This document shows positions 55,280 to 63,583 of a stretch of 64,000 bases of DNA, in pieces. The notes under the pieces are model-generated. The model was not told the origin of the DNA. It searched no databases and saw nothing but the letters and a program-made list of their open reading frames with translations. The position numbers were made by a program, and so were the translations under genes. This stretch comes from Pseudomonas cichorii. Its GTDB lineage: Bacteria > Pseudomonadota > Gammaproteobacteria > Pseudomonadales > Pseudomonadaceae. The stretch's first letter is position 1. Each line of letters opens with the position of its first letter. Where the stretch lies: contig NZ_BLVZ01000003.1 in the NCBI RefSeq assembly GCF_015471405.1, positions 248,001 through 312,000 of the forward strand, in the 5' to 3' direction.

Positions 55280-56566
55280 TCAAGCCTGCTGTGGCGCGCC
55301 CTTGTCGGTGGCATCCGCCGTCACAGGCGCGCCCTCCAGAGTGCGTCCACGGGTTTCCGGCAAGCACAGCGCGGCAAGCATTGCCACGCCGTAGGCAATC
55401 CCGGCATCGATACCGATAGCGGTGCCCAGCGACATGGACTCACTCATGTGCCCGACCAGGAACGGGAAGACTGCCGACAGCACGCGGCCGAAGTTGTAGC
55501 AGAAACCGACCCCTGCCCCGCGCACATCCGCCGGGTACAGTTCATTGAAGAACGAGCCGAGACTGGCCGGAATGCCTGCCGCGAAGAAACCCAGCGGGAA
55601 GCCCAGGAACAGCATTTGCGTATTGGTCAGCGGCAACATCAGGTAGCACTGCACAGTAATCACGCAGCACAGAGCGAACAGCACGATATTCTTGCGGCGG
55701 CCGATACGGTCGATCAGCATGCCGCTGGTGATGCAGCCACACCAGAAAGCGAAAATGATCACTGCCAGATAGCCACCGGAACTCAGCACCGAGAGATTGC
55801 GCTCAGTCTTGAGGAAAGTCGGCAGCCAGGTCATCACCGCATGGTAGCCACCATGGGCACCCAGCCCCAGCAGACCGCCCAGCAGAGTCACACGCAACAA
55901 TTCGGGACGGAAGATCCCGGCCATGGATTTGAAAAAGTTGCCCGATGGGGTCTTTTCCTTTTGCATGCGCTGGTAGCTGTCCGGCTCTTCAACGTTGCGG
56001 CGCACCCAGATGATCAACAAGGCAGGCAGCAGACCGATGCCGAACATCACCCGCCAGGCAATATCCTGCGGCACGAACGAATAGATCAGGGTAAACAGCA
56101 GCACCGCCATGCCCCAACCCACGGCCCAGGCACTTTGTACGGTGCCCATCACCTTGCCGCGGTACTTGGACTGAATGGTCTCGGCCATCAACACTGCGCC
56201 CGCCGCCCACTCACCACCGATGCCGAAGCCTTGCATGGCCTTGACGATCAGCAACTGGTTGAAGCCGGTCACGAACGCCGACAGGAAGGTAAAAAACGAG
56301 AACCACAGAATCATCAACTGCAAGGTACGAACCCGACCATAACGGTCAGACAAAGTACCGCCTACCCAGCCGCCCAGTGCCGAAGTCACCAGGGTGACGG
56401 CACTGATCATGCCCGCATCGCCCTTGCTCAAGGCAAAAGCGGCGATCAGCGCCGGAATCGCCAGACCGAACATCTGAACTTCCAATGCATCCAGCGACCA
56501 TCCGCCGAAGCAGGCCCAAAACGTCTTGCGTTCCCGTGGTGTGACTTCGCGATACCAACTGAACAT
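55280..56566 (-). CDS. MFS transporter (aromatic/organic acid:H+ symporter type)
   Basis: A 428-residue twelve-helix permease. Segments FGGWSLDALEVQMFGLAIP, GGTLSDRYGRVRTLQLM and GFGIGGEWAAGAVLMAE match the acid/H+ symporter branch. AAGGA lies before the ATG at 56566. It lies 47 bp after the GntR gene and 47 bp before the amidohydrolase. The substrate is probably a carboxylic acid or lactone (inference). Confidence 0.85.
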   Translation of the reverse strand: MFSWYREVTPRERKTFWACFGGWSLDALEVQMFGLAIPALIAAFALSKGDAGMISAVTLVTSALGGWVGGTLSDRYGRVRTLQLMILWFSFFTFLSAFVTGFNQLLIVKAMQGFGIGGEWAAGAVLMAETIQSKYRGKVMGTVQSAWAVGWGMAVLLFTLIYSFVPQDIAWRVMFGIGLLPALLIIWVRRNVEEPDSYQRMQKEKTPSGNFFKSMAGIFRPELLRVTLLGGLLGLGAHGGYHAVMTWLPTFLKTERNLSVLSSGGYLAVIIFAFWCGCITSGMLIDRIGRRKNIVLFALCCVITVQCYLMLPLTNTQMLFLGFPLGFFAAGIPASLGSFFNELYPADVRGAGVGFCYNFGRVLSAVFPFLVGHMSESMSLGTAIGIDAGIAYGVAMLAALCLPETRGRTLEGAPVTADATDKGAPQQA

Positions 56567-56612
56567 GCGCAATATCCTTATGAAGCGTGCAGTGAATGAC
56601 GAGATTGAAGAC

Positions 56613-57356
56613 TCAGCGAATTTCTACGCTGTAACGGAAATGGCTGGCATGCCCACGCGAGCGGCGCCACTCCAGCGGCTCACCGGCGTAATTGCGCGCC
56701 AGGCGCTCGATCACCACGACCGGGCTGCCGGTCTGAACCTGAAGCATGCGGGCATACACATCGCTGACCGATTCGGCCGTCAGGGTTTCCTCGGCATACG
56801 CCACAACCTGACCGCACAGCTCTTCATAGATCGGATAGAGCAAAGGCCCCTGAGCATTCAGATCGACCTCCAGCAGTGCCTGAAACTGAACCCGAGGCAG
56901 CCAGATTTCTTCGGTGAGGACCGGCTGAGCATCCAGCAGCCTCAGACGGATCATGCGAATCACCGGCGCATCCGGGATCAACCCCAGCGCATGACTGACC
57001 GCCGAAGGCGCAGTAACCGGCTCGACAGACAGAATCCGGCTTTGCGGAACCTGACGCACACCGGACTCGGTCTGGAAACGGAAGAAGCGAAATAGCGAAG
57101 ACTGAAACTGCGCACGTCGAATGAAGGTGCCACGACCTTGCTGACGCTCAAGGATGTTGTCATTGACCAGCATGTCGATGGCTTTGCGCACCGTACCGGT
57201 CGACAGACAATACTCGGCGGAAAGAGCCGCCTCGGTAGGAATCGCCTCACCTGGACGCCAGCGGTTATTGGCGATCTGCTCAGCCAGACAATCGCGCAGA
57301 CGTTGGTAAAGCGGAAGGCGTTCATCACTTGAAAGCTTATTCATTCCCTGATTCAT
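56613..57356 (-). CDS. GntR-family regulator with UTRA domain
   Basis: A regulator of the HutC/FarR subgroup: winged helix (RWRPGEAIPTEAALSAEYCLSTGTVRKAIDMLVNDNILERQQGRGTF) and a UTRA ligand domain (about residues 85-240). Starts at 57356 or 57344 are both plausible; the ATG at 57389 would overlap the operator candidate at 57369-57389. It is the first gene of the operon with the MFS permease and amidohydrolase, which it should repress until a small-molecule effector binds. Confidence 0.87.
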   Translation of the reverse strand: MNQGMNKLSSDERLPLYQRLRDCLAEQIANNRWRPGEAIPTEAALSAEYCLSTGTVRKAIDMLVNDNILERQQGRGTFIRRAQFQSSLFRFFRFQTESGVRQVPQSRILSVEPVTAPSAVSHALGLIPDAPVIRMIRLRLLDAQPVLTEEIWLPRVQFQALLEVDLNAQGPLLYPIYEELCGQVVAYAEETLTAESVSDVYARMLQVQTGSPVVVIERLARNYAGEPLEWRRSRGHASHFRYSVEIR

Positions 57357-57368
57357 CCAGTCATATAT

Positions 57369-57389
57369 ATGAATATGCACAGTATTCAT
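57369..57389. promoter_or_regulatory. Operator candidate for the UTRA regulator
   Basis: ATGAATA and TATTCAT form perfect inverted arms separated by 7 bases, 13 bp upstream of the ATG at 57356. Its position suits autoregulation. The sequence is not the classical HutC site, so this is only a candidate. Confidence 0.45.
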
Positions 57390-57609
57390 CTGTTACAAAT
57401 GAACGTCAAGGATTTGATGGACAGATTGCCATCATTGGCGTTGTGCCGCGTGACGACCTACCCTGGCTTTGTACGAAATGTTCTTGTGTGGAGGTGAGGC
57501 AAGGCAGAGCAGGCAACGATCAGGATGAGCAGGCTACAAAAATCACTCACAGCGCTTCATCTCAAGCAAAGCAAGCATCATGTTATAGGGCACTTGCATA
57601 TCCACCCTA

Positions 57610-58017
57610 TCAGGAGCCATAGACATCAAGCGCCAAATCAATATTCAGCTCACCCAACTTCCTCAGCAAGGCGCTCTCAAAAACGCCCCCCGTATTACCT
57701 GGCGAGTCCCAACCGATGAAAAGCTCGGATCTACCTCCGCTATCAGCAACCCAGTCAAACGTAGACTTATACTTGAAAAGATCAGCTATCGTCTCCTCCA
57801 GAAACTCATGAAATTCAACACTCTGCCTGCCCGCCAACTTGAAAGAGCAATAGCTTCTATCGTAAACACCACCCAGCGCACGTCCGTCCGGTGTTTTTCT
57901 TAAATCGCCCATTTTATATTTCCACTTGGGAACACGCTGGAGCTGCTGGCAAATGATATCCGGGTCAATATTCAAGCCGAAGAAACGCAGAGAAACTGAA
58001 AAAACAAAGGAGTGCAT
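57610..58017 (-). CDS. DUF4279 domain protein, orphan immunity-like
   Basis: A 135-residue protein of the DUF4279 type, often found as an immunity-like protein in polymorphic toxin loci. Recognisable segments are LRFFGLNIDPDIICQQLQRVP, the central YDRSYCSFKL and the C-terminal LGELNIDLALDVYGS. The start at 58017 has AGGG about 9 bases upstream; GTG 58047 is possible. Its base composition is AT-rich. It is separated from the Rhs operon by 184 bp with no toxin gene between, so it looks like a stranded immunity gene. Confidence 0.7.
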   Translation of the reverse strand: MHSFVFSVSLRFFGLNIDPDIICQQLQRVPKWKYKMGDLRKTPDGRALGGVYDRSYCSFKLAGRQSVEFHEFLEETIADLFKYKSTFDWVADSGGRSELFIGWDSPGNTGGVFESALLRKLGELNIDLALDVYGS

Positions 58018-58201
58018 ATATTTATACCCTATAGACCAATTAGCCACTCTTACAAATGCATTTCATACACGACCGCAGACAATATTAACTTTTGACAAGC
58101 CACATCAACCCACACCAAAAACTTGCTGATATTCATAGCTGCCATGCGATCAGGCACAGCAGCCATGAAGCACCTAAAACTCCAAAATCAAAAAAACACG
58201 C
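58018..58201. other. Short AT-rich gap between two immunity-like genes
   Basis: 184 bp without a supported gene. The minus strand carries a T-run just after the stop of the 58202-58756 gene and a 39-codon frame beginning near 58165 with no clear ribosome site. I looked for a leftover Rhs core or toxin tip here and found none. Confidence 0.4.
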
Positions 58202-58756
58202 TCAAGCATTAGGGTACCAATGAATAAACCCCTCTCCATCATAAGCACCGACCACAACCTCTACGACAACTAGTGGATCTATGATCTTACGAGAGCCAAG
58301 AAATTCATGGACAGCATCAATACTGCTCCCCTCTATAATCACAGCTAAAAAATGCCAAGAAACCCCAGCCATTTTTACATACTTATCGATAATATTTTCG
58401 TCGAGACCTTCAGCACTTAAAACATGACAAACCTTATCCCCAACGAGCAGCCCAAAAGCAGATCCAGCCATCTCTTCGGGGCCAGCCATAACGTCATCAA
58501 TTATCAAAACCCTGCCAGATTTTTCTTGCAAACTTCCTAGTAGTCGACCACCTACAGAGGTATCTCTCCCTTTTCCAAACCCCCAAGAGAAATCAACTAT
58601 TTTATCTACACTCACTTCACCTGGAGGCACAGTAAAAAACCTGCCTCCCTCTCTATTAAACACTGGCTTTACCAAAGCACTCAAACAACTATCCACCTCA
58701 AGAACTTTGTTTATATGCGAAATCGCCAAGCTTTTCAGCGGTTCCAAAATATCCAT
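58202..58756 (-). CDS. Putative immunity protein for the Rhs toxin
   Basis: A 184-residue soluble protein with no signal peptide; I recognise no family. The start at 58756 is well supported by GGAGG 6 bases upstream. It lies 13 bp downstream of the Rhs toxin tip and is visibly AT-rich, the normal position and composition of a cognate immunity gene. That role is inferred from position only. The sequence is balanced in charge with several hydrophobic beta-strand-like stretches (VLIIDDVM, FLAVIIEG, DPLVVVEVVVGAY). Confidence 0.7.
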   Translation of the reverse strand: MDILEPLKSLAISHINKVLEVDSCLSALVKPVFNREGGRFFTVPPGEVSVDKIVDFSWGFGKGRDTSVGGRLLGSLQEKSGRVLIIDDVMAGPEEMAGSAFGLLVGDKVCHVLSAEGLDENIIDKYVKMAGVSWHFLAVIIEGSSIDAVHEFLGSRKIIDPLVVVEVVVGAYDGEGFIHWYPNA

Positions 58757-58769
58757 AAATACCTCCGTA

Positions 58770-59198
58770 TTATTTTGGCGTAATAGTACCATCAGGACCG
58801 ATTCTGTAACCGCCTGAAGCCCTATCATTAAAGTCCCAGTGAGCGCCTATATCACCACCATGATCAAGATCTGGATGCAAGCTTTCAGGACCATTCGGAT
58901 TTTTATAACCCCCCTTGCTTCCACCCTGTGGTAATTGTCCCTTCCAAGGCCATGCGACTCCATCAGAATCAACAGGACATTGCTCTGGCTTTTCAAAGTC
59001 AAAGTCAGGAATTTTATCTGGAAGATCTATTGGGAGGGCTGGACCATCAGTGCTTTCGCTTTTGGTCCACTGAGCGATCTGGTCTGCAAGCACAAAAGTT
59101 GCGATAAGACCTATTCCGCCCCCCACAACGGTCCCTAATCCTGGAAGCACCAACGTGCCTAACTCAGCACCTACAACTCCACCAGCGATGGGCGTTGT
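58770..59198 (-). other. Variable toxin tip of the Rhs protein
   Basis: The part of the Rhs gene after the conserved core. It codes for a hydrophobic Gly-rich pre-toxin stretch, a linker rich in Pro, Asp and Lys, and a compact domain of about 70 residues with conserved-looking His, Asp, Trp and Tyr (HPDLDHGGDIGAHWDF). From memory this fits polymorphic toxin type 37; the biochemical activity of that domain is not known to me. Confidence 0.65.
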
Positions 59199-61565
59199 AC
59201 CAGTTGAGTCAAAAAACCTTATTGGGTTTCCGCCGGTATAACCATAAGTGTTAATTCCGCCTTCTAACCCAATCGGATCACTCTGCACATACCGCCCGGT
59301 TTCCGGATTGTAATCCCTATAATAGTTGTAATTCAGCTGCGTCTGAGCGTCATAAATCTGCCCCGGAAAACGCAGTGCTACGCTGGTCGCCACGCCATCG
59401 CCGTCAACATCTTCATCAGGCTTGCCGACCCCGTAGGCATCACTGTTCCAGCGCCATTGCAAAGCCTGTGTGCTGTCGGTTGCCAGTCGTGGAGTATTCA
59501 GGTGATCTGAATGCAGGTAAACCAGTTTGCTGCTGCTCACTTCTCCCAACGATGAGAAATTGGCCGTCAACTGGGCAAGAGGCATGTCATCCAGCCAGAA
59601 CCAGTATTGGCCGCTGGTTTTCAAGCCGTTTGCATCGTAAAAAGTCTGGCCAATGAGCTTGCCATCCGGATCATACAAATATGTCGTTGTACCAATGAGC
59701 GCTTGGCTACCCATCTCGTAGACACGCTTGCTGACACGCTGACCCAAAGCGTTGTATTTGTATTCAGCAATCTGATAGATGCTGGCCTGGTGGACCTGAC
59801 TCAGACGCCCTTGACTGTCATAGGTAAGTCGCAATCCGTTGACCTGTGTATGGTTGCCGGATACATCCACAGGGGCCGTAGCGCCATTGATGCTGGTCAG
59901 TCGATTGCTGTCGCTGGCATAGACTAGCGTCTGGGTTTCAGTGGTGCTGCTACTGGCCAGATTACTGGTAGTGCGCCGTGTGCGGTTGCCGGTCGCATCG
60001 AGGGTATAGGCTTTTTTGATCGTACTGTTCTGCTCCTGAGTCAGACGACTCAGGGCATCGTACTCGTACTGCACCGCCCCCCAGAGGCTATTGGTCGTCG
60101 AACTGATGTTGCTGTCAGCGTCATAGCCATAAGTCGTTTGCCAGTTACCAACTTGTTGCTGTGTCAGTTGATAGTCCTGATCGTAGGTTTTCGACAGCAG
60201 GATGCCGTTACCCCAGGTCAAGGTTCTGACAGGGCCAAAGGGTTGGTAAGCGATATTGCTGGCCAGGGTGACGGTTTTACCTGCCACTGTCAGTTGTATA
60301 CCTGCTACCTGCCCGGCGGTATTTCGGGTGTACGTCACACCAATACTGGACGGATAACCCATCTTTACAAGATTACCGGCCGCGTCGTAGCCATACGTCA
60401 GAGTTTCGTTATAGCTACCGCTGTTGACAGCTACCGAACGCTGCTGCCCGGCCAGTTTGCCTTGAACATCGTAGGAGTAACTCAACAGCCCGGCGCTGTC
60501 CTGGATGCCCGTACGGCGACCAATGCCGTAATTGCCGCCAGTGGTCTGGTCGTAGAGAAACTTGACGTTCAATGCTGGTGTGGACGGGTAGCTTTTGGTG
60601 ATCAGCCGATTTAGCGCATCGTAGGTGTACTCGGTCACAACACCTCGTGCATCCGTGCTGCGAATCAGGTTATTGGCCTCATCGTAGACAAAGGCGCTGG
60701 TCCCGGTGTCCGGGCTGACCGTCTTGAGCAAGTTGCCTTGGCCGTCATAGGCATACTGGGTCGTTACACCGCGAGGGTCTACAACCTGAGTGACCCGATC
60801 ATCAGCGTTGTAAGCCAATGAAGTAGAACCTTGAAGCGGGTCGACAATCTTGATGACACGGTTCAAGGCATCAAAAGACTGTTGGGTCTTGTTGCTTCGC
60901 GCCGAGGTATCAGTAGACAGGTTGTCGTTCAGGTCATAGCTATAACGTCGAGTCTGGTTGGCAGCACCCACAACCTGAACCAGGCGACCCAATTCATCGA
61001 ATGCACGCCGTTGCTGGCGAACTACAGTTCCGCTGCTGTTTTTGGTAACTTCGGCAGTGCGGTTGCCCATTTTATCCAGTGTATAAGTAAGACTCTCACC
61101 GAGAATATTACGGACGCCAGTCAAACGTCGGGCACTATCGTAACTGTACTCAACCCAATTACCGTTACCACCGGTCACTTTAATGACATCGCCTACAGCA
61201 TTGTAATCAAATCGAGTGGTACTGCTGCCGAGCGTCGTGCTCGCCAATAGACCATTCGTTGTATATGACAGCGTTGTCACCGCCCCATTGGGGTCAGTAA
61301 TTTTTTGTGGGTTACCTTGGAGATCATAACTGGTCAGCCTCGTCACATGCCCAAGCGCATTGGTCACCGAGGCCAGATTACCCTGAGCATCATAGGTAAA
61401 ACGGGTTATATCATTTAAATCGGTACGAGGTCCGTTGACCGTTTCCAGTTGGCCCAGTGATGTATAACTGTAATCCGTCGCGACGGCCAACGCCCTATCA
61501 GACAGAGTGACGACAGCCAAAGCTACCCACAACGACGACAGATTGAAATAGTTGATAACGCTCAC
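58770..61565 (-). CDS. Rhs C-terminal polypeptide: YD repeats, core and toxin tip
   Basis: A 931-residue protein beginning with its own Sec-like signal (about residues 1-28; hydrophobic LSSLWVALAVVTL, then DRALA). Many YD repeats follow to about 680, then the Rhs core (HSDHLNTPRL at 685, DPIGLEGG at 763, ending near 789). The core holds a Ca-site-like insert DEDVDGDG at 717-724. The last ~142 residues are the tip: a glycine-rich hydrophobic segment, a Pro/Asp-rich linker and a C-terminal domain (PDLDHGGDIGAHWDF, YRIGPDGTI) resembling polymorphic toxin type 37. The GTG start has GGAG 8 bases upstream, 40 bp after the preceding gene. Confidence 0.88.
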   Translation of the reverse strand: MSVINYFNLSSLWVALAVVTLSDRALAVATDYSYTSLGQLETVNGPRTDLNDITRFTYDAQGNLASVTNALGHVTRLTSYDLQGNPQKITDPNGAVTTLSYTTNGLLASTTLGSSTTRFDYNAVGDVIKVTGGNGNWVEYSYDSARRLTGVRNILGESLTYTLDKMGNRTAEVTKNSSGTVVRQQRRAFDELGRLVQVVGAANQTRRYSYDLNDNLSTDTSARSNKTQQSFDALNRVIKIVDPLQGSTSLAYNADDRVTQVVDPRGVTTQYAYDGQGNLLKTVSPDTGTSAFVYDEANNLIRSTDARGVVTEYTYDALNRLITKSYPSTPALNVKFLYDQTTGGNYGIGRRTGIQDSAGLLSYSYDVQGKLAGQQRSVAVNSGSYNETLTYGYDAAGNLVKMGYPSSIGVTYTRNTAGQVAGIQLTVAGKTVTLASNIAYQPFGPVRTLTWGNGILLSKTYDQDYQLTQQQVGNWQTTYGYDADSNISSTTNSLWGAVQYEYDALSRLTQEQNSTIKKAYTLDATGNRTRRTTSNLASSSTTETQTLVYASDSNRLTSINGATAPVDVSGNHTQVNGLRLTYDSQGRLSQVHQASIYQIAEYKYNALGQRVSKRVYEMGSQALIGTTTYLYDPDGKLIGQTFYDANGLKTSGQYWFWLDDMPLAQLTANFSSLGEVSSSKLVYLHSDHLNTPRLATDSTQALQWRWNSDAYGVGKPDEDVDGDGVATSVALRFPGQIYDAQTQLNYNYYRDYNPETGRYVQSDPIGLEGGINTYGYTGGNPIRFFDSTGTTPIAGGVVGAELGTLVLPGLGTVVGGGIGLIATFVLADQIAQWTKSESTDGPALPIDLPDKIPDFDFEKPEQCPVDSDGVAWPWKGQLPQGGSKGGYKNPNGPESLHPDLDHGGDIGAHWDFNDRASGGYRIGPDGTITPK

Positions 61566-61604
61566 AAATCAGACTCCATAACAGACACGTTCAGTTCCAT
61601 GAAT

Positions 61605-62897
61605 TCATACCCGACTGACAACTGAAGTATTGACCAGCCGCCCCTGAGCGTCATAACTGTAAGTCGTTATACGGGTAGGCGTAGTGACCTTGATAGGCTT
61701 TTGAAAAGTGGCATGCCACTCTGTCAATGTTTCTTTGGATACGCTCGTACCCACTGCAACAACGGTGCGCACCAACAGGTCCCGATCATTGTAGTAATAT
61801 TCAGAACGGACACCCATATTATCGATCTTTGCCGACATCCGCCCTTTTTTGTCATACTCAAACTTTGAGTTTGAGTAAGGGCAGGACGGTGTAGGCTCAC
61901 CGATAATTTCCACTATTCGCCGACTGTAGTAAACCTCCTTGAACTTATAAGTCGTCTGCTTACCCAGTTCATTCGTCACTACCGTTATCAAGTGATCTTT
62001 ATAGTCCAGCCTGCTGGACTCTACACCCTCGGCATGTTCGCTGGAAATGGCACGGTATGAGTCGTCATATTTCCAGGTTGCAAAACGAATCCCCCGTTCA
62101 TCCGTTATACCGGTCAAAAGCCAGCGCGCATTGGGAACTTCATAATGGTACTGGCGCGTTAACGTTTTACCATCCACGATCTTGCTCAAGGACATCAATC
62201 GTGTGGCGTCGGCAGCGTAGTTATACGTAATGCTGAGCCCCCCTACCTTGGCGCTCGTCAACTGCGAAAGCATGCCCAGCGTCATGACAAGGGTCTGTCC
62301 AAAAATATTTTTCACAGTGACCGTATTATTAGCCGAATAGGTCAACGTCTGCGTAAGCCCCTCAGTGTCCTTGGTTGAAATCAGCTTTCCATCCGAGTCA
62401 AATGCCAACTGACTGCCATCCATGGCAGTGTACAAATATCCAGTCCCACTTGACGACAGCTTGCCAGCAGCGCCGTACAAAGGTGTAAGCCCCTTTTTCA
62501 TAAACACACGGCGGGTTCCATCAGCCCGTACATAAGTAATCACAAACTGGCCGATAGACAGATTATCCGAATAGTTATGACGCCATACACCGTCATAGCT
62601 GTTATAAACCCGCGTCAAGCTTATTGGTGATACACCTTTACCAATATAATCAACTTCCTCCTGAAACTTGTTTCCCGAAACAAGATTTATAGGATTCCCC
62701 ACCATACCGCAAGGTTGAGGTTCATCATCATTCAAGACGTCATCGTCGCCGCCCCCCACCTCATCATCCAAGGGAAGAACGATGTCGCACCCCATTCCCC
62801 AAACGCTCATCGGAGAACTGGCCAATAGAAAAGCAGATAGCGCGTAAACCCAGAATTGCCTTAAAGCACGAATAGGTTTTTTTATAGTATCGTCCAT
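61605..62897 (-). CDS. Rhs N-terminal polypeptide with DUF6531-like segment
   Basis: A 430-residue protein that is the missing front of an Rhs protein. It has a Sec signal (hydrophobic FWVYALSAFLLASSP, about residues 15-35), an acidic linker (GGGDDDVLNDDEPQP), a DUF6531-like segment (NPINLVSGNKFQEEVDY, about 68-84) and then RHS/YD repeats to the C-terminus (ITTYSYDAQGRL). It stops cleanly before the second polypeptide. Start at ATG 62897 with AAGG 6 bases upstream, 2 bp after the preceding stop; TTG 62903 is rejected since it abuts that ribosome site. Confidence 0.85.
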   Translation of the reverse strand: MDDTIKKPIRALRQFWVYALSAFLLASSPMSVWGMGCDIVLPLDDEVGGGDDDVLNDDEPQPCGMVGNPINLVSGNKFQEEVDYIGKGVSPISLTRVYNSYDGVWRHNYSDNLSIGQFVITYVRADGTRRVFMKKGLTPLYGAAGKLSSSGTGYLYTAMDGSQLAFDSDGKLISTKDTEGLTQTLTYSANNTVTVKNIFGQTLVMTLGMLSQLTSAKVGGLSITYNYAADATRLMSLSKIVDGKTLTRQYHYEVPNARWLLTGITDERGIRFATWKYDDSYRAISSEHAEGVESSRLDYKDHLITVVTNELGKQTTYKFKEVYYSRRIVEIIGEPTPSCPYSNSKFEYDKKGRMSAKIDNMGVRSEYYYNDRDLLVRTVVAVGTSVSKETLTEWHATFQKPIKVTTPTRITTYSYDAQGRLVNTSVVSRV

Positions 62898-62899
62898 GT

Positions 62900-63583
62900 T
62901 CAACCTTGCAATACGACTGTAAAAGCTGCGTTAGCAGATCCATTGACCCATTCCAGATTCACAGGCCTTATCGCCAGATTGCCGTGCTGAAAGTCGGAGA
63001 AATATTTATCAATCACTGTAACTGCCTGCAATCGGGGAACGGCACTGTTCATTGCAGTGTGTGCAATACCACAGCATGCGTTACTGGCCAGCAACCGAGT
63101 GCCAAACACATGGCCATCACGCAGTACGAACACATCAAAGCCAGAAGAAAACCGAGAGGCTGTAGAAGCTATAATGCGATCCGAGAGAATAGGAAAGGAT
63201 ACATTTATATCCGCAGAACCATCAGGACGTGTCTTGACCCGGGTAGACACCAGTGGTCGAGACTTCTCTCTTAAATAAGAGTCAGCCTGAAGCACGATAA
63301 GGTCGCCACCTTCCACGGGAGAAAATGCCGAGTCAACAACATTAATCTTGAGGTTAACTGTGGGTAATCCATACTCTCCTGTGACCACACCCTGTGGAAC
63401 CCAGCGTCCAAAGAAATGCTTGATCCGTCCGGACAGAACATCGCCACCTTTATTCAACCTGTATATATCAGGCATACGTTTTTCATCATCTGCCAGTATA
63501 TTCAAAGGCGCGCACGTACCGGCCAACACAACGCCTTTCAATACATGACGCCTGGAATATACCGCACACGTATCTTCCTTCAT
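62900..63583 (-). CDS. Tat-exported protein of unknown function
   Basis: A 227-residue protein with a twin-arginine signal (SRRHVLKG at residues 10-17, then hydrophobic [14 protein letters not shown]), indicating export of a folded, possibly cofactor-bearing protein. The mature part seems beta-rich and holds a Cys pair (NACCGIAH) that could bind metal or form a disulfide. I recognise no family. GAGGAG lies 8 bases before the ATG. It overlaps the ferredoxin gene by ATGA and is followed 2 bp later by the Rhs N-terminal gene, so translation of all three is probably coupled. Confidence 0.78.
   Translation of the reverse strand: MKEDTCAVYSRRHVLKGVVLAGTCAPLNILADDEKRMPDIYRLNKGGDVLSGRIKHFFGRWVPQGVVTGEYGLPTVNLKINVVDSAFSPVEGGDLIVLQADSYLREKSRPLVSTRVKTRPDGSADINVSFPILSDRIIASTASRFSSGFDVFVLRDGHVFGTRLLASNACCGIAHTAMNSAVPRLQAVTVIDKYFSDFQHGNLAIRPVNLEWVNGSANAAFTVVLQG

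Noticed and set aside
55271..56599. Plus-strand frame of 442 codons opposite the MFS gene
   Set aside because: Gln/His/Arg-rich antisense shadow of a clear permease gene.
58018..58201. Remnant Rhs tip in the gap between the two immunity-like genes
   Set aside because: No YD repeat, core motif or toxin-like segment appears in any frame.
61566..61604. Frameshift or nonsense break in a single Rhs gene
   Set aside because: The 39-bp gap contains GGAG at the right distance from a GTG, and the downstream product starts with its own signal-like segment, so two genes are more likely than a broken one.
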